Shown here piece after piece: positions 44,832 through 53,727 of a stretch of DNA of 64,000 nt. The position numbers and the translations under genes are program-made. The DNA is from Chitinophaga sp. CF418 (GTDB lineage Bacteria > Bacteroidota > Bacteroidia > Chitinophagales > Chitinophagaceae). Where the stretch lies: NCBI RefSeq assembly GCF_900142925.1, contig NZ_FRCN01000015.1:62001-126000 (forward strand). The letters are read 5' to 3'. Every line of letters begins with the position of its first letter. Positions within the stretch are counted from its first letter, which is position 1. The notes beneath the pieces are model-generated. The model searched no databases. It was not told the origin of the DNA and saw nothing but the letters and a program-made list of their open reading frames with translations.

Positions 44832-45326
44832 ATGGATCTGTTACAGCCAGCGTTAGGCTTGTTTATCATTTCATTACTCATATTCATTATTGTATTCCTC
44901 ATCCTCAAGAAATTCGCGTGGAAACCAATCCTTTCTACGCTGAAAGAAAGAGAAACTTCTATTTCTGACGCTATCGCATCTGCAGAAAGAGTGAAGGATG
45001 AAATGGCGCAGATGAAAGCTGAACATGAGCATGTACTGGCAGAAGCGAAAGCTGAGAGAAGCAAGATTCTGAAGGAGGCAAAAGATGCTAAAGATCAGAT
45101 CCTCAGCGAGGCGAAAGCACAGGCGCAACTGGAAGCTAAAAAGATCATCAGCGAGGCTTATACGGCTATCGACAACCAGAAAATGGCTGCTCTGACAGAC
45201 GTTAAGAATCAGGTAGGTAAACTGGTGATAGAGGTAGCAGAGAAGGTGTTACGTAAAGAACTGTCTGACAAGGCAGCTCAGGAAGGTTACATCAAAGAAC
45301 TGGCTGGAGAAATCAAATTAAACTAA
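44832..45326 (+). CDS. atpF: ATP synthase F0 subunit b
   Basis: A 164-residue peripheral stalk subunit: one N-terminal membrane helix (LGLFIISLLIFIIVFLILKKFAW) then a long charged coiled coil rich in Lys, Glu and Ala (about 35-140). Length and layout are typical. It links subunit a to the delta and alpha subunits, whose genes follow. Confidence 0.95.
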   Translation: MDLLQPALGLFIISLLIFIIVFLILKKFAWKPILSTLKERETSISDAIASAERVKDEMAQMKAEHEHVLAEAKAERSKILKEAKDAKDQILSEAKAQAQLEAKKIISEAYTAIDNQKMAALTDVKNQVGKLVIEVAEKVLRKELSDKAAQEGYIKELAGEIKLN

Positions 45327-45347
45327 AGAGATAGGCTGGCAAGCCGG

Positions 45348-45392
45348 AAGCTACAGGAGATAGATGACAGCATTGTCTTTCCTCTGTAGCTT
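45348..45392 (+). other. Intercistronic hairpin between atpF and atpH
   Basis: A 9-bp stem AAGCTACAG (45348-45356) with CTGTAGCTT (45384-45392) and a long loop; no T-run. It sits in a 96-base spacer, long for an atp operon. Confidence 0.45.
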
Positions 45393-45422
45393 TCCCCTTG
45401 AAAAGCCAAAAGATATATAAAT

Positions 45423-45983
45423 ATGCAGAATCCCCGTTTAGCATCCCGGTATGCAAAATCTCTGGTAGATCTGGCCTCTGAAAAAGGGCAGCTGGAAGCG
45501 GTAAATGCCGACATGCTGTTCATGCAGCAACTGTCTAAAACCAATCCAGACGTTGTTGTGCTGCTGAGAAGCCCTATTGTTAAGCCTGACAAGAAACAGC
45601 AGATCCTCGCTGCCATCTTTGAAGGCCGGATAAATGCCATCACCGCTGCTTTCGTGAGGCTGCTGGTAGTAAAGGGAAGGGAAAGCAACCTGCCGGAAAT
45701 TGCGCAGGAGTTCGGCAAACAGTATGATATTCTGAAAAACATCAGCAAAGTGAAGATCACTACGGCCGTTCCGCTGGACGCATCTATACTGGAGCTGATT
45801 AAAACTAAAGTACAGTCCGGAACAGATATGCAGGTAAAGCTGGAAACAGCCGTGAATGCTGACCTGATCGGTGGCTTTGTACTGGAAACAAATAACAATC
45901 TGTTTGATGCTTCCATACTGCGCGATCTGAATGATATCAGAAAACAGTTTGCAGAGAACATTTACGTACCTGCAATCAAATAA
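45423..45983 (+). CDS. atpH: ATP synthase F1 subunit delta
   Basis: A 186-residue delta subunit that connects the F1 head to the b stalk. The N-terminal helical bundle starts NPRLASRYAKSLVDLASEKGQ, and the C-terminal signature is KVQSGTDMQVKLETAVNADLIGGFVLETNNNLFDASILRDLNDIRKQF. Order F-H-A is as in other bacterial atp operons. Confidence 0.95.
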   Translation: MQNPRLASRYAKSLVDLASEKGQLEAVNADMLFMQQLSKTNPDVVVLLRSPIVKPDKKQQILAAIFEGRINAITAAFVRLLVVKGRESNLPEIAQEFGKQYDILKNISKVKITTAVPLDASILELIKTKVQSGTDMQVKLETAVNADLIGGFVLETNNNLFDASILRDLNDIRKQFAENIYVPAIK

Positions 45984-46070
45984 AACAATTCACAGCAGCC
46001 GCTGCGTACACGCAAAGCTGTTGTCGTTATATTTAATCATTTTAACGACCTTTTATAAAAAGCATACATT

Positions 46071-47648
46071 ATGGTGGAGATAAAACCTGATGAAATTTCG
46101 GCGATATTACGCCAGCAACTAAGCAACTTCAATGCTGCTGCCGACCTGGAAGAGGTGGGTACTGTATTGCAGGTGGGAGACGGTATCGCTCGTATATATG
46201 GATTGAACAACGTTGGTTATGGAGAACTGGTGGAGTTTGAAAACGGGGTAAAAGCCATCGCTCTGAACCTGGAAGAAGACAACGTGGGTGTGGTATTGAT
46301 GGGTGAATCCGGAGAGATCAAAGAAGGTTATAAAGTACGCCGTACCGGTCAGATCGCTTCCATCAAAGTTGGTGAAGGCATGGTTGGCCGTGTTGTAAAT
46401 ACACTGGGTGCTCCCATCGATGGTAAAGGCCCTATCGCTGGTGAACTGTATGAAATGCCACTGGAACGTAAAGCTCCGGGCGTTCTGTTCCGTGAACCAG
46501 TAAAAGAACCACTGCAGACCGGTATCAAGGCTATCGATGCCATGATCCCTATCGGCCGTGGTCAGCGTGAGCTGGTGATCGGTGACCGTCAGACCGGTAA
46601 AACCGCTATCTGTATCGACACCATCATCAACCAGAAAGAATTCTTCGACGCTGGTAAAACAGTTTATTGTATCTACGTAGCAGTAGGTCAGAAGGCGTCT
46701 ACTATTGCAGGTGTAATGAAAACCCTGCAGGAAGCCGGCGCTATGGCTTACACTACCATCGTTGCAGCTTCTGCTGCCGATCCTGCTCCTCTGCAGTTCT
46801 ACGCTCCGTTCGCCGGTGCGGCTATCGGTGAATTCTTCCGTGACACCGGCCGTCCTGCCCTGATCATCTATGATGATCTGTCCAAACAGGCCGTTGCTTA
46901 CCGTGAAGTATCCCTGCTGTTACGTCGTCCTCCTGGCCGTGAGGCTTATCCTGGTGACGTATTCTACCTGCACTCCCGCTTACTGGAACGTGCTGCGAAA
47001 GTGATCAGCAAGGATGAAATCGCTAAACAGATGAACGACCTGCCTGAATCTATCAGACACCTGGTAAAAGGTGGTGGTTCCCTGACTGCGCTGCCTATCA
47101 TTGAAACACAGGCTGGTGACGTATCTGCATACATCCCAACCAACGTGATCTCCATTACCGATGGTCAGATCTTCCTGGAATCCAACCTGTTCAATGCTGG
47201 TATCCGTCCTGCTATCAACGTGGGTATCTCTGTAAGCCGCGTAGGTGGTAACGCTCAGATCAAATCCATGAAGAAAGTAGCAGGTACCCTGAAACTGGAC
47301 CAGGCGCAATACCGTGAAATGGAAGCGTTCTCTAAATTCGGTGGTGACCTGGATGCTGCTACCAAAGTAGTTCTGGACAAGGGTGCCCGTAACGTGGAAA
47401 TCCTGAAACAGGCTCAGTTTGCTCCATACTCCGTGGAAAAACAGGTTGCAATGATCTACCTGGGTACCAACGGTTTACTGCGTGAAGTACCTGTAAAGAA
47501 TGTGAAAGCATTCGAAGAGGCCTTCCTGCATGAAATGGAAGTGCGCCTGCCAGAAGTATTGGGTGAGTTCAAGAAGGGTAACCTGCCTGAAGACGGCCTC
47601 AAACGTATGGTAACTCTGGTAAACGAACTGAAACCAAGATTCGCTTAA
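46071..47648 (+). CDS. atpA: ATP synthase F1 subunit alpha
   Basis: A 525-residue non-catalytic hexamer subunit. The P-loop is GDRQTGKT at residues 171-178; the VGQKAS block, the DDLSKQAVAYREVSLLLRRPPGREAYPGDVFYLHSRLLERAA stretch and ISVSRVGGNAQ (Arg finger region) are all present. A strong terminator follows, and the gamma gene, usually next, is absent. Beta and epsilon are also not in the window. Confidence 0.98.
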   Translation: MVEIKPDEISAILRQQLSNFNAAADLEEVGTVLQVGDGIARIYGLNNVGYGELVEFENGVKAIALNLEEDNVGVVLMGESGEIKEGYKVRRTGQIASIKVGEGMVGRVVNTLGAPIDGKGPIAGELYEMPLERKAPGVLFREPVKEPLQTGIKAIDAMIPIGRGQRELVIGDRQTGKTAICIDTIINQKEFFDAGKTVYCIYVAVGQKASTIAGVMKTLQEAGAMAYTTIVAASAADPAPLQFYAPFAGAAIGEFFRDTGRPALIIYDDLSKQAVAYREVSLLLRRPPGREAYPGDVFYLHSRLLERAAKVISKDEIAKQMNDLPESIRHLVKGGGSLTALPIIETQAGDVSAYIPTNVISITDGQIFLESNLFNAGIRPAINVGISVSRVGGNAQIKSMKKVAGTLKLDQAQYREMEAFSKFGGDLDAATKVVLDKGARNVEILKQAQFAPYSVEKQVAMIYLGTNGLLREVPVKNVKAFEEAFLHEMEVRLPEVLGEFKKGNLPEDGLKRMVTLVNELKPRFA

Positions 47649-47669
47649 TCAGCATACATCTTTTTATCT

Positions 47670-47700
47670 AGCTCACCGGTTTCGCCGGTGAGCTTTTTTT
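47670..47700 (+). terminator. Terminator at the end of the atp operon
   Basis: Stem AGCTCACCGG (47670-47679) with CCGGTGAGCT (47685-47694), then a T-run. Confidence 0.9.
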
Positions 47701-47727
47701 ATTCCCTACCTTTACATTCGATTCCTG

Positions 47728-47772
47728 CCGACAAATCCCCTGTTTTTACCGACAATCTTCCCTGTTTTTACC
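47728..47772. repeat. Tandem direct repeat, period 21-22 bp, upstream of the TonB receptor
   Basis: Two copies of a CCGACAA-TC-CCCTGTTTTTACC unit start at 47728 and 47749. The CCGACAA parts are 21 bases apart and the CTGTTTTTACC parts 22 bases apart. They end 10 bases before the -33 element of the receptor promoter, so they are placed to bind an activator. The two-turn spacing is like that of LytTR-type sites; that family assignment is an inference. Confidence 0.6.
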
Positions 47773-47781
47773 TTTTATGGA

Positions 47782-47812
47782 TTGAAAAGGGACGAGTGTA
47801 CGAGTAGTTTTG
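47782..47812 (+). promoter_or_regulatory. Promoter of the TonB-dependent receptor gene
   Basis: TTG at 47782-47784, a 20-base spacer, TAGTTTTG at 47805-47812. The ATG at 47836 follows after 23 bases. This promoter position excludes translation from the in-frame codon at 47782. Confidence 0.6.
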
Positions 47813-47835
47813 TTCTGTTAAATATCAAATCCCCC

Positions 47836-49986
47836 ATGAAACAACTCAACCTAATTCTGGTTACACTATTCTTACCGGTCTGCATGATGGCACAGCAGCG
47901 CATTACCGGAAAGATCACCGATGGCAAAAAACGTCCTTTACAAGGGGTGAATATTGCTGTAAAAGACACCTACGATGGGGCTACCACTGCCGCCGATGGC
48001 AGTTTCTCCTTTACTACCGATGCGAAAGGCGTTCAGTACATTACCGCCACCCTGCTGGGATATACCGCACAGGAACAGAAGGTGTTCATTAACGGGGCAC
48101 TGGAAGTGAATATGATCATGCGTAATAATGTCAATGATCTGAAAGTGGTGACCATCACCGCCGGCAGTTTTGAAGCCAGTGACGAGGGAAAGACCACCGT
48201 GCTGAAACCGCTGGATATTGTGACCACCGCAGGTGCAGGTGCTGATATCGTCAACGCATTGAAAACATTACCAGGTACGCAGCAGACAAACGACAGGGAA
48301 GGGCTGTTCGTACGTGGAGGTACCGGTTACGAAACACAGACTTATATAGACGGAATGATGGTGCGTAATCCTTTTTACTCCGGCCTTCCCGATCAACCCG
48401 GCCGTGGCCGTTTCTCACCTTTCCTGTTCAAGGGTACGACCTTCAGCAGCGGTGGATATTCCGCCCAGTATGGTCAGGGGCTGTCTTCTGCGTTGATCCT
48501 GGAATCGACAGATCTGCCTCAGCGTTCTTCTTATTCCCTGGGTGCTTCTGTCATCGGAGTAAGCGGTGGGCTGGAAGAACTGTCTAAAGATAAAAAGGGT
48601 TCTTATGGTCTCGAAGCCGATTATACCAACCTGGGGCCTTACCTGGGCGTACTGAAACCTAAGTTCAGGTTCAGTGCGGACCCTGAGATAATGGGGGCTT
48701 CTGCTAATTTCCGCAGGAAGACCTCAAAAACCGGTATGCTGAAATTCTATGGATATGGTAACAAGACCCATATGGGCACTATCCGTCCAAGTCTGGAACA
48801 TCCCGGTTATGAAGAGCAGTTTGAACTGAGGAACCATAACATTTATACCAACCTGACATACAAAGAAAGCCTGGGCAATGACTGGAAGTTCAATGCGGGA
48901 TTATCCTACAGCGTGAACGTTGATAAAATAGACCTGGACACACTGAATAAAAGCACACCGGCAAAAGTGAAGAACCAGTCAGAACTGGCGCAGGTGAAAG
49001 CTATGCTGACAAAAGGACTGGGACAATATTCCCTGCTGCGTTTTGGTGGAGAATACCAGTATGGTGTGGAGAAGTCAGCCTTCAATAACTGGCCTGCAAA
49101 TTATGTAGACAATTATGCTGCGGGATTCGTGGAAGGTGATATCTATGTTACGCCGAGATTAGTAGGCCGTTTCGGAGGCAGGGTGGAATACTCTTCTATA
49201 CTTGATAAAGCTAATGTAGCGCCTCGTGTGTCATTGGCTTATAAACTGACAGGTTTAAGCCAGGTATCTTTCGCTTACGGCGACTTTTACCAGAAACCGG
49301 AACAGCAATACCTTCGCTTCAAACCTGATATGGGTTATATGAAGGCCACGCATTATATCGCAACTTATCAGTGGGTGGCCAAGCACTATACATTGAGGGT
49401 GGAAGCTTTTTACAAGAAATATCATGACCTGGTTAAAACCAGCCCTGATACGACTACTTCCGGAACGGGATATGCAAAAGGTATCGAGTTGTTCTGGCGC
49501 GACCGTAAAACGATCAGAAACACCGATTACTGGATCTCTTATTCCTACCTGGATACAAAGCGTAATTATCTGAATTATCCTTTCCAGGTACAGCCCGATT
49601 TCGCAGCGAAGCATACTTTCAGCGTAGTGTATAAGTATAATATCTCTGCTATCTCCACCAACTTAGGTATTACATACAGCTTCGCAACCGGAAGACCGTA
49701 TTACAATCCTAATTTGCCGGAAAGTAAGTTCATGTCAGAGAAAACGATGACTTACAATTCCATCGGATTAAGCGCCAGCTACCTGACATCCATCCGTAAG
49801 GCGTTTACCATATTTGTGCTGTCAGTATCCAATGCTCCGAACTTCAAACAGGTATATGGTTACCGTTACTCTTCGGATAAATTGCGTAGAGAAGAGGTCG
49901 TGCCTAATATTCCCCGGTTCATTTACCTCGGTATGTTCATGAACTTCGGAATAGACAGAAGGCAGGATGTGATCAATAATCTATAG
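47836..49986 (+). CDS. TonB-dependent receptor with carboxypeptidase-regulatory-like domain
   Basis: A 716-residue outer-membrane receptor that imports a ligand using TonB energy. After a signal peptide (LNLILVTLFLPVCMMAQ) comes a CarboxypepD_reg-like domain (RITGKITDGKKRPLQGVNIAVKD), then the plug (ADIVNALKTLPGTQQTNDREGLFVRGG, TQTYIDGMMV) and a 22-strand-type barrel (about 240-716). It is shorter than SusC types and has no SusD partner, so a siderophore, cofactor or peptide ligand is more likely than a glycan. Start chosen to fit the promoter and signal peptide. The next gene follows after 54 bases and probably shares its transcript. Confidence 0.9.
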   Translation: MKQLNLILVTLFLPVCMMAQQRITGKITDGKKRPLQGVNIAVKDTYDGATTAADGSFSFTTDAKGVQYITATLLGYTAQEQKVFINGALEVNMIMRNNVNDLKVVTITAGSFEASDEGKTTVLKPLDIVTTAGAGADIVNALKTLPGTQQTNDREGLFVRGGTGYETQTYIDGMMVRNPFYSGLPDQPGRGRFSPFLFKGTTFSSGGYSAQYGQGLSSALILESTDLPQRSSYSLGASVIGVSGGLEELSKDKKGSYGLEADYTNLGPYLGVLKPKFRFSADPEIMGASANFRRKTSKTGMLKFYGYGNKTHMGTIRPSLEHPGYEEQFELRNHNIYTNLTYKESLGNDWKFNAGLSYSVNVDKIDLDTLNKSTPAKVKNQSELAQVKAMLTKGLGQYSLLRFGGEYQYGVEKSAFNNWPANYVDNYAAGFVEGDIYVTPRLVGRFGGRVEYSSILDKANVAPRVSLAYKLTGLSQVSFAYGDFYQKPEQQYLRFKPDMGYMKATHYIATYQWVAKHYTLRVEAFYKKYHDLVKTSPDTTTSGTGYAKGIELFWRDRKTIRNTDYWISYSYLDTKRNYLNYPFQVQPDFAAKHTFSVVYKYNISAISTNLGITYSFATGRPYYNPNLPESKFMSEKTMTYNSIGLSASYLTSIRKAFTIFVLSVSNAPNFKQVYGYRYSSDKLRREEVVPNIPRFIYLGMFMNFGIDRRQDVINNL

Positions 49987-50040
49987 CCCATTCTAGAACC
50001 ATTTTTATAAAACCACAATTAACACTTAAACACTTTTACA

Positions 50041-50688
50041 ATGAAGCGTATTTTGTTTTCCATTTGTCTGTTCGTTGGCCTTGCATCAGTATCTATGGCA
50101 CAGAGTGCTCAATACGAGGACGTTATGACAAAAAATGTTGCGTTGCTGGACGACGCCACGAACTTTAACCCCGACAAATTACTCGAAATCGGTAACACTT
50201 TTGAACGTATCGCTGCAGCTGAAAAAACACAATGGTTGCCATTTTACTATGCAAGTTATTGCTACGTAATGAGTGCATTCATGCAGCGGGATAATGACAA
50301 GGTAGATGACCTGGCTGATAAGGCAGCAGTGAATATTGAGCAGGCAGAAGCCATCAGTCCTAAAAATGATGAGATCAATTGTATCAAGTCATTGGTAGCT
50401 ACTTCCCGCATCCGTGTAGACCCACCTACCAGAGGTATGAAGTATGGTATGGAATCAGCCGATTTATTAGTACAGGCCAGCCAGATTAACCAGGAGAATC
50501 CAAGAGTGTATATGCTACAGGGACAATCCCTGTTCTATACACCAGAACAATTCGGAGGCAGCAAGACCGAAGCAAAAAAGAAATTTGAGATTGCACTACA
50601 GAAGTTTAGCACGTTTAAACCAGCCAGCAGTATTGCACCTCATTGGGGAGAAGCATATACAAAAGGGCTGTTGGCACAGATAAAATAA
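50041..50688 (+). CDS. Small exported TPR-like protein, partner of the TonB receptor
   Basis: A 215-residue protein with a signal peptide (FSICLFVGLASVSMAQ). The mature part is helical: FERIAAAEKTQWLPFYYASYCYVM, then ADKAAVNIEQAEAISPKNDEINCIKSLVATSRI and a third helical-hairpin segment, like degenerate TPRs. I do not know a function. Position 54 bases after the receptor gene, followed by a strong terminator, makes it part of the same operon and suggests a periplasmic accessory role. Confidence 0.78.
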   Translation: MKRILFSICLFVGLASVSMAQSAQYEDVMTKNVALLDDATNFNPDKLLEIGNTFERIAAAEKTQWLPFYYASYCYVMSAFMQRDNDKVDDLADKAAVNIEQAEAISPKNDEINCIKSLVATSRIRVDPPTRGMKYGMESADLLVQASQINQENPRVYMLQGQSLFYTPEQFGGSKTEAKKKFEIALQKFSTFKPASSIAPHWGEAYTKGLLAQIK

Positions 50689-50711
50689 CAGACCGGAAAT
50701 CAGACATCATG

Positions 50712-50760
50712 AGCCAGGAATGTAACGTGGGAATATCTCTCCGTTAATTCCTGGCTTTTT
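50712..50760 (+). terminator. Terminator of the TonB receptor operon
   Basis: Arms 50712-50727 and 50742-50756, complementary apart from one bulged G, followed by TTTTTAC. Confidence 0.82.
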
Positions 50761-50871
50761 ACTGTTAGTTCGGCCCGCCCTGCAATACGATATCAGTTAT
50801 TCGGACTATCTTTAATCAGACGCGTTAACAAATTAACCCTGTCATCTGTTAACCTTGAAAAGTAAATTCCA

Positions 50872-51723
50872 ATGAAAACTGGTGGTGTGAACAAGCTGAG
50901 CGTGGCATCCACTTCTGCACTGGTACTGACCTATGTCAAAAGTTTGTATGAAGAAGGATTGGGAAGAGAATATCTTGCCCATATTGATTTTAGTCAGGTA
51001 AAGAATCTGGCCGATGAATTGAGCCGTATTACTCCCTTATTCCGCGAAGCATTATTACTAAGAAAAAGAATGATCAGGTACCTGATCAAACAATTGATGA
51101 TTCAGCATCCCCGGCAGCAGGTGTGTATACTGGCCGCTGGCCTGGACCCTCTTGCCCTGCAGCTGACAGAATATTTCCCTGAGCAGCAACTTGCCAGTAT
51201 CTATGAAGTAGATAGCGCCAATATGCGGGAAAAGCAGGAGATATATGCAGCGATCTCCTTCCATGATGAAAGATTACACACATTACAGGCTGATATCAAT
51301 AATACTCATCAGTTGATGAGTACATTGATTGAAGCGGGGTATGATCCGCAACAACCGGCGCTGATCATATTTGAGGGCATTATACATTACATTTCTGAAG
51401 AACAGTTCCTGAGCATTATGCGGAACTTCTGTTCAAGAACGAAAACGAATGCCGTGATCATGGATTATATGGTTCATGCAGAAGGATTGCCGCAAGGTTC
51501 GTCAACTAAGGCCGAAGAAATGCTGGATACAATGGAGAGTTATATAGGTAGCCGTTTGCAGCAATTCAGCCGTAAAAAGATACAAAATCTGCTTTCGCTG
51601 CTGGATGCCGACCAGCTGGATATCTATGATATGCAGGCCTCGGAATATCAGCTCAACGGTCAGAATAAGATCTATCGCGGCGAGCGGAAAGGCTTACTGG
51701 AAATTATTTCCTTTCATATCTGA
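50872..51723 (+). CDS. SAM-dependent methyltransferase, leucine carboxyl methyltransferase (LCM)-like
   Basis: A 283-residue class I methyltransferase. The SAM-binding pattern of the LCM/PpmA-like family is seen: an arginine-containing helix (LLLRKRMIRYL), VCILAAGLDPLALQL as motif I, YEVDSANMREKQEIY as the acidic motif II, and LIIFEGIIHYISEEQFL. Such enzymes methylate carboxyl groups of proteins or polyketides; the substrate here is unknown. It is a single gene with a terminator shared with convergent pdxA. Confidence 0.75.
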   Translation: MKTGGVNKLSVASTSALVLTYVKSLYEEGLGREYLAHIDFSQVKNLADELSRITPLFREALLLRKRMIRYLIKQLMIQHPRQQVCILAAGLDPLALQLTEYFPEQQLASIYEVDSANMREKQEIYAAISFHDERLHTLQADINNTHQLMSTLIEAGYDPQQPALIIFEGIIHYISEEQFLSIMRNFCSRTKTNAVIMDYMVHAEGLPQGSSTKAEEMLDTMESYIGSRLQQFSRKKIQNLLSLLDADQLDIYDMQASEYQLNGQNKIYRGERKGLLEIISFHI

Positions 51724-51733
51724 ATCTGATTGT

Positions 51734-51776
51734 AAAAAGAAAGGGAGTGCTGTATGAACGGCACTCCCTTCTTTTT
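51734..51776. terminator. Bidirectional terminator between the methyltransferase and pdxA
   Basis: Arms 51734-51750 and 51761-51776 with core GGGAGTGC/GCACTCCC and one bulged A; flanked by A- and T-runs. It serves both convergent genes. Confidence 0.85.
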
Positions 51777-51790
51777 ATAATTTATATAAG

Positions 51791-52864
51791 TTAAGCTAAC
51801 TTTTCTGAAACCAGCTCTATTTTCTTCAGCGGATTGGCGGTATTCTCCGCATATGTTTCTCTTTTCTCCAGGATGTCCAGGCAGGTGAAGATGGCCTGAC
51901 GGAAAGAATCGGCGTCTGCCATGTTCTTACCAGCAATGTCAAATGCAGTACCGTGGTCTGGAGAGGTGCGTACGATAGGCAGGCCGGCCGTATAGTTGAT
52001 ACCGCTGCCGGTAGCCAGTGATTTGAATGGGATCAGGCCCTGGTCGTGGTACATGGCCAGCACACCGTCGAACTGACTGTGCATATCGCGGGCAAAAAAG
52101 GCGTCGGCACTGTAAGGGCCGAAAGCGAGAATACCATTGTTTTTCGCGTGCTGGATAGCGGGAATGATCTCCGTGATCTCTTCCTGTCCTATCAGGCCGT
52201 CGTCTCCCGCATGAGGATTCAGGCCCAGTACAGCAATACGGGGCTTGTCAATCCCGAAATCCTTGATCAGGCTTTCCTTCATCATCTGCAGCTTGGCCAG
52301 TATGTTTTCCTTTGTTACGTATTTGGAGATCTCTGCTACCGGCACGTGTTCGGTGAGCAGGCCCACCCGCATATTTTCAGCCGTCATGAACATGAGCACA
52401 TCTTTCGCTTCGAAAGCGTCCCGTAGGTATGGAGTATGGCCGGTGTAATTGAATTGTTCGCTCTGGATATTCTTTTTGTGGATAGGAGCGGTGATCAGGC
52501 CCTGGATAGTGCCTTCTTTCAGGCATTCAATGGCGGCTGCGAGGGAGCGGGCTGCATATTTACCGCCCACTTCATTCAGAACGCCAGGGGTAATCTGTAC
52601 CTCTTCTTCCCAGCAATTGAAGACATTCACCTGTTTATGGTTCAGACGGGTGAAGTCTTTCAGGCTCTGGTAATTGAAGTTGTTCTCATTCATCAGCTTC
52701 CTGTAGAAGTTGATGGTTTTATTGGAAGCAAATATCACCGGGGTGCAAAACTCCAGCATCCTGTTGTCTGCAAAGGTTTTGATGATGATCTCTGCGCCGA
52801 TGCTGTTGATATCGCCGACAGTAATGCCGATTACCGGTTTATTTGTATGGGTGTTGCTACTCAT
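51791..52864 (-). CDS. pdxA: 4-hydroxythreonine-4-phosphate dehydrogenase
   Basis: Catalyses the NAD-dependent oxidation of 4-phosphohydroxy-L-threonine in the DXP-dependent route to pyridoxal phosphate. At 357 residues, starting MSSNTHTNKPVIGITVGD. Metal-binding histidines are in APIHKKNI, GLNPHAGDDGLIG and MYHDQGLIPFK. A longer reading frame upstream to 52987 would overlap the divergent rsmA gene and its promoter and is not supported. Its own -7 box lies at 52885-52892. pdxJ is not adjacent. Confidence 0.95.
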   Translation of the reverse strand: MSSNTHTNKPVIGITVGDINSIGAEIIIKTFADNRMLEFCTPVIFASNKTINFYRKLMNENNFNYQSLKDFTRLNHKQVNVFNCWEEEVQITPGVLNEVGGKYAARSLAAAIECLKEGTIQGLITAPIHKKNIQSEQFNYTGHTPYLRDAFEAKDVLMFMTAENMRVGLLTEHVPVAEISKYVTKENILAKLQMMKESLIKDFGIDKPRIAVLGLNPHAGDDGLIGQEEITEIIPAIQHAKNNGILAFGPYSADAFFARDMHSQFDGVLAMYHDQGLIPFKSLATGSGINYTAGLPIVRTSPDHGTAFDIAGKNMADADSFRQAIFTCLDILEKRETYAENTANPLKKIELVSEKLA

Positions 52865-52884
52865 GTTTATTTGAGAATAATGGG

Positions 52885-52892
52885 CAAATATA
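52885..52892 (-). promoter_or_regulatory. -7 box of pdxA
   Basis: TATATTTG on the minus strand, giving a leader of about 16-20 bases to the ATG at 52864. No -33 TTG at the usual spacing. Confidence 0.45.
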
Positions 52893-52934
52893 AGAATAAT
52901 AGCCGGGAAGCTGTACAGGGAGCCTCCCGGTATC

Positions 52935-52967
52935 TTGCAGCATTGCGCTAAGTTTTCCTTAATTTTG
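52935..52967 (+). promoter_or_regulatory. Promoter of rsmA
   Basis: TTG at 52935-52937, a 22-base spacer, TAATTTTG at 52960-52967; the ATG is 10 bases downstream, so the leader is only a few bases. Confidence 0.5.
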
Positions 52968-52977
52968 CAGGCTAACC

Positions 52978-53727
52978 ATGTATACACTCAAAAAATCGCT
53001 GGGACAGCATTTCCTGAAGGATGAGAACATCTGCAGGAAGATTGTGGACTCCTTACCTGTAATTCCTGGTCAGCAGATAGTGGAAGTAGGCCCCGGAGCG
53101 GGCGCCATTACCAAATATCTGCTGGAAATACCTGATGTGCATTTTAAGGCTGTAGAGCTGGATGCTGAAAAGGTTCAGTACCTTGAAAAGACGTATCCTG
53201 CCATACAGGGAAAGATCATACATGAAAGCATCCTGGATACGCCAGCGCCTTATGAAGGCCAGTTTACAGTGATAGGTAATTTCCCCTATAATATTTCCTC
53301 CCAGATCATGTTCCGTATCCTTGAATGGAAGCAGCAGGTGCCAATGGTAGTGGGCATGTTCCAGAAAGAAGTGGCGCAGCGTATTGCGGCTACGAAAGGA
53401 AAGGAATACGGGATATTGAGCGTACTGATCCAGGCTTACTATAAGGTGGAGTACCTGTTTGAGGTGCATGAAAACTGTTTCAATCCTCCCCCCAAGGTAA
53501 AGTCGGCAGTGATCAGGCTGCACAGGCTGGAGCAGCCATATGATATTGCCAGCGACCGTAAGTTCTTTGTATTGGTAAAAACGGCTTTCGGCCAGCGTCG
53601 TAAACAGTTGCGCAATCCGTTAAAACCGTTATTCGATAAAGAATATCTTCAGGACAGTATTTTTAATAAAAGGGCAGAAGAGCTGAGCATAGCAGATTTT
53701 GCAGCATTATCCCATAAGATGATATGA
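52978..53727 (+). CDS. rsmA: 16S rRNA (adenine1518-N6/adenine1519-N6)-dimethyltransferase
   Basis: RsmA (KsgA) dimethylates two adenines in the 3' hairpin of 16S rRNA during small-subunit assembly. At 249 residues it has the usual QHFLKDENICRKI opening, SAM motif IVEVGPGAGAITKYL, the catalytic NFPYNISS, and the C-terminal FNPPPKVKSAVIRL helix domain. It overlaps the hydroxyacid dehydrogenase gene by four bases (53724-53727). Confidence 0.96.
   Translation: MYTLKKSLGQHFLKDENICRKIVDSLPVIPGQQIVEVGPGAGAITKYLLEIPDVHFKAVELDAEKVQYLEKTYPAIQGKIIHESILDTPAPYEGQFTVIGNFPYNISSQIMFRILEWKQQVPMVVGMFQKEVAQRIAATKGKEYGILSVLIQAYYKVEYLFEVHENCFNPPPKVKSAVIRLHRLEQPYDIASDRKFFVLVKTAFGQRRKQLRNPLKPLFDKEYLQDSIFNKRAEELSIADFAALSHKMI

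Noticed and set aside
52865..52987. N-terminal extension of pdxA
   Set aside because: It would overlap rsmA and its promoter, and the added residues do not fit the family.
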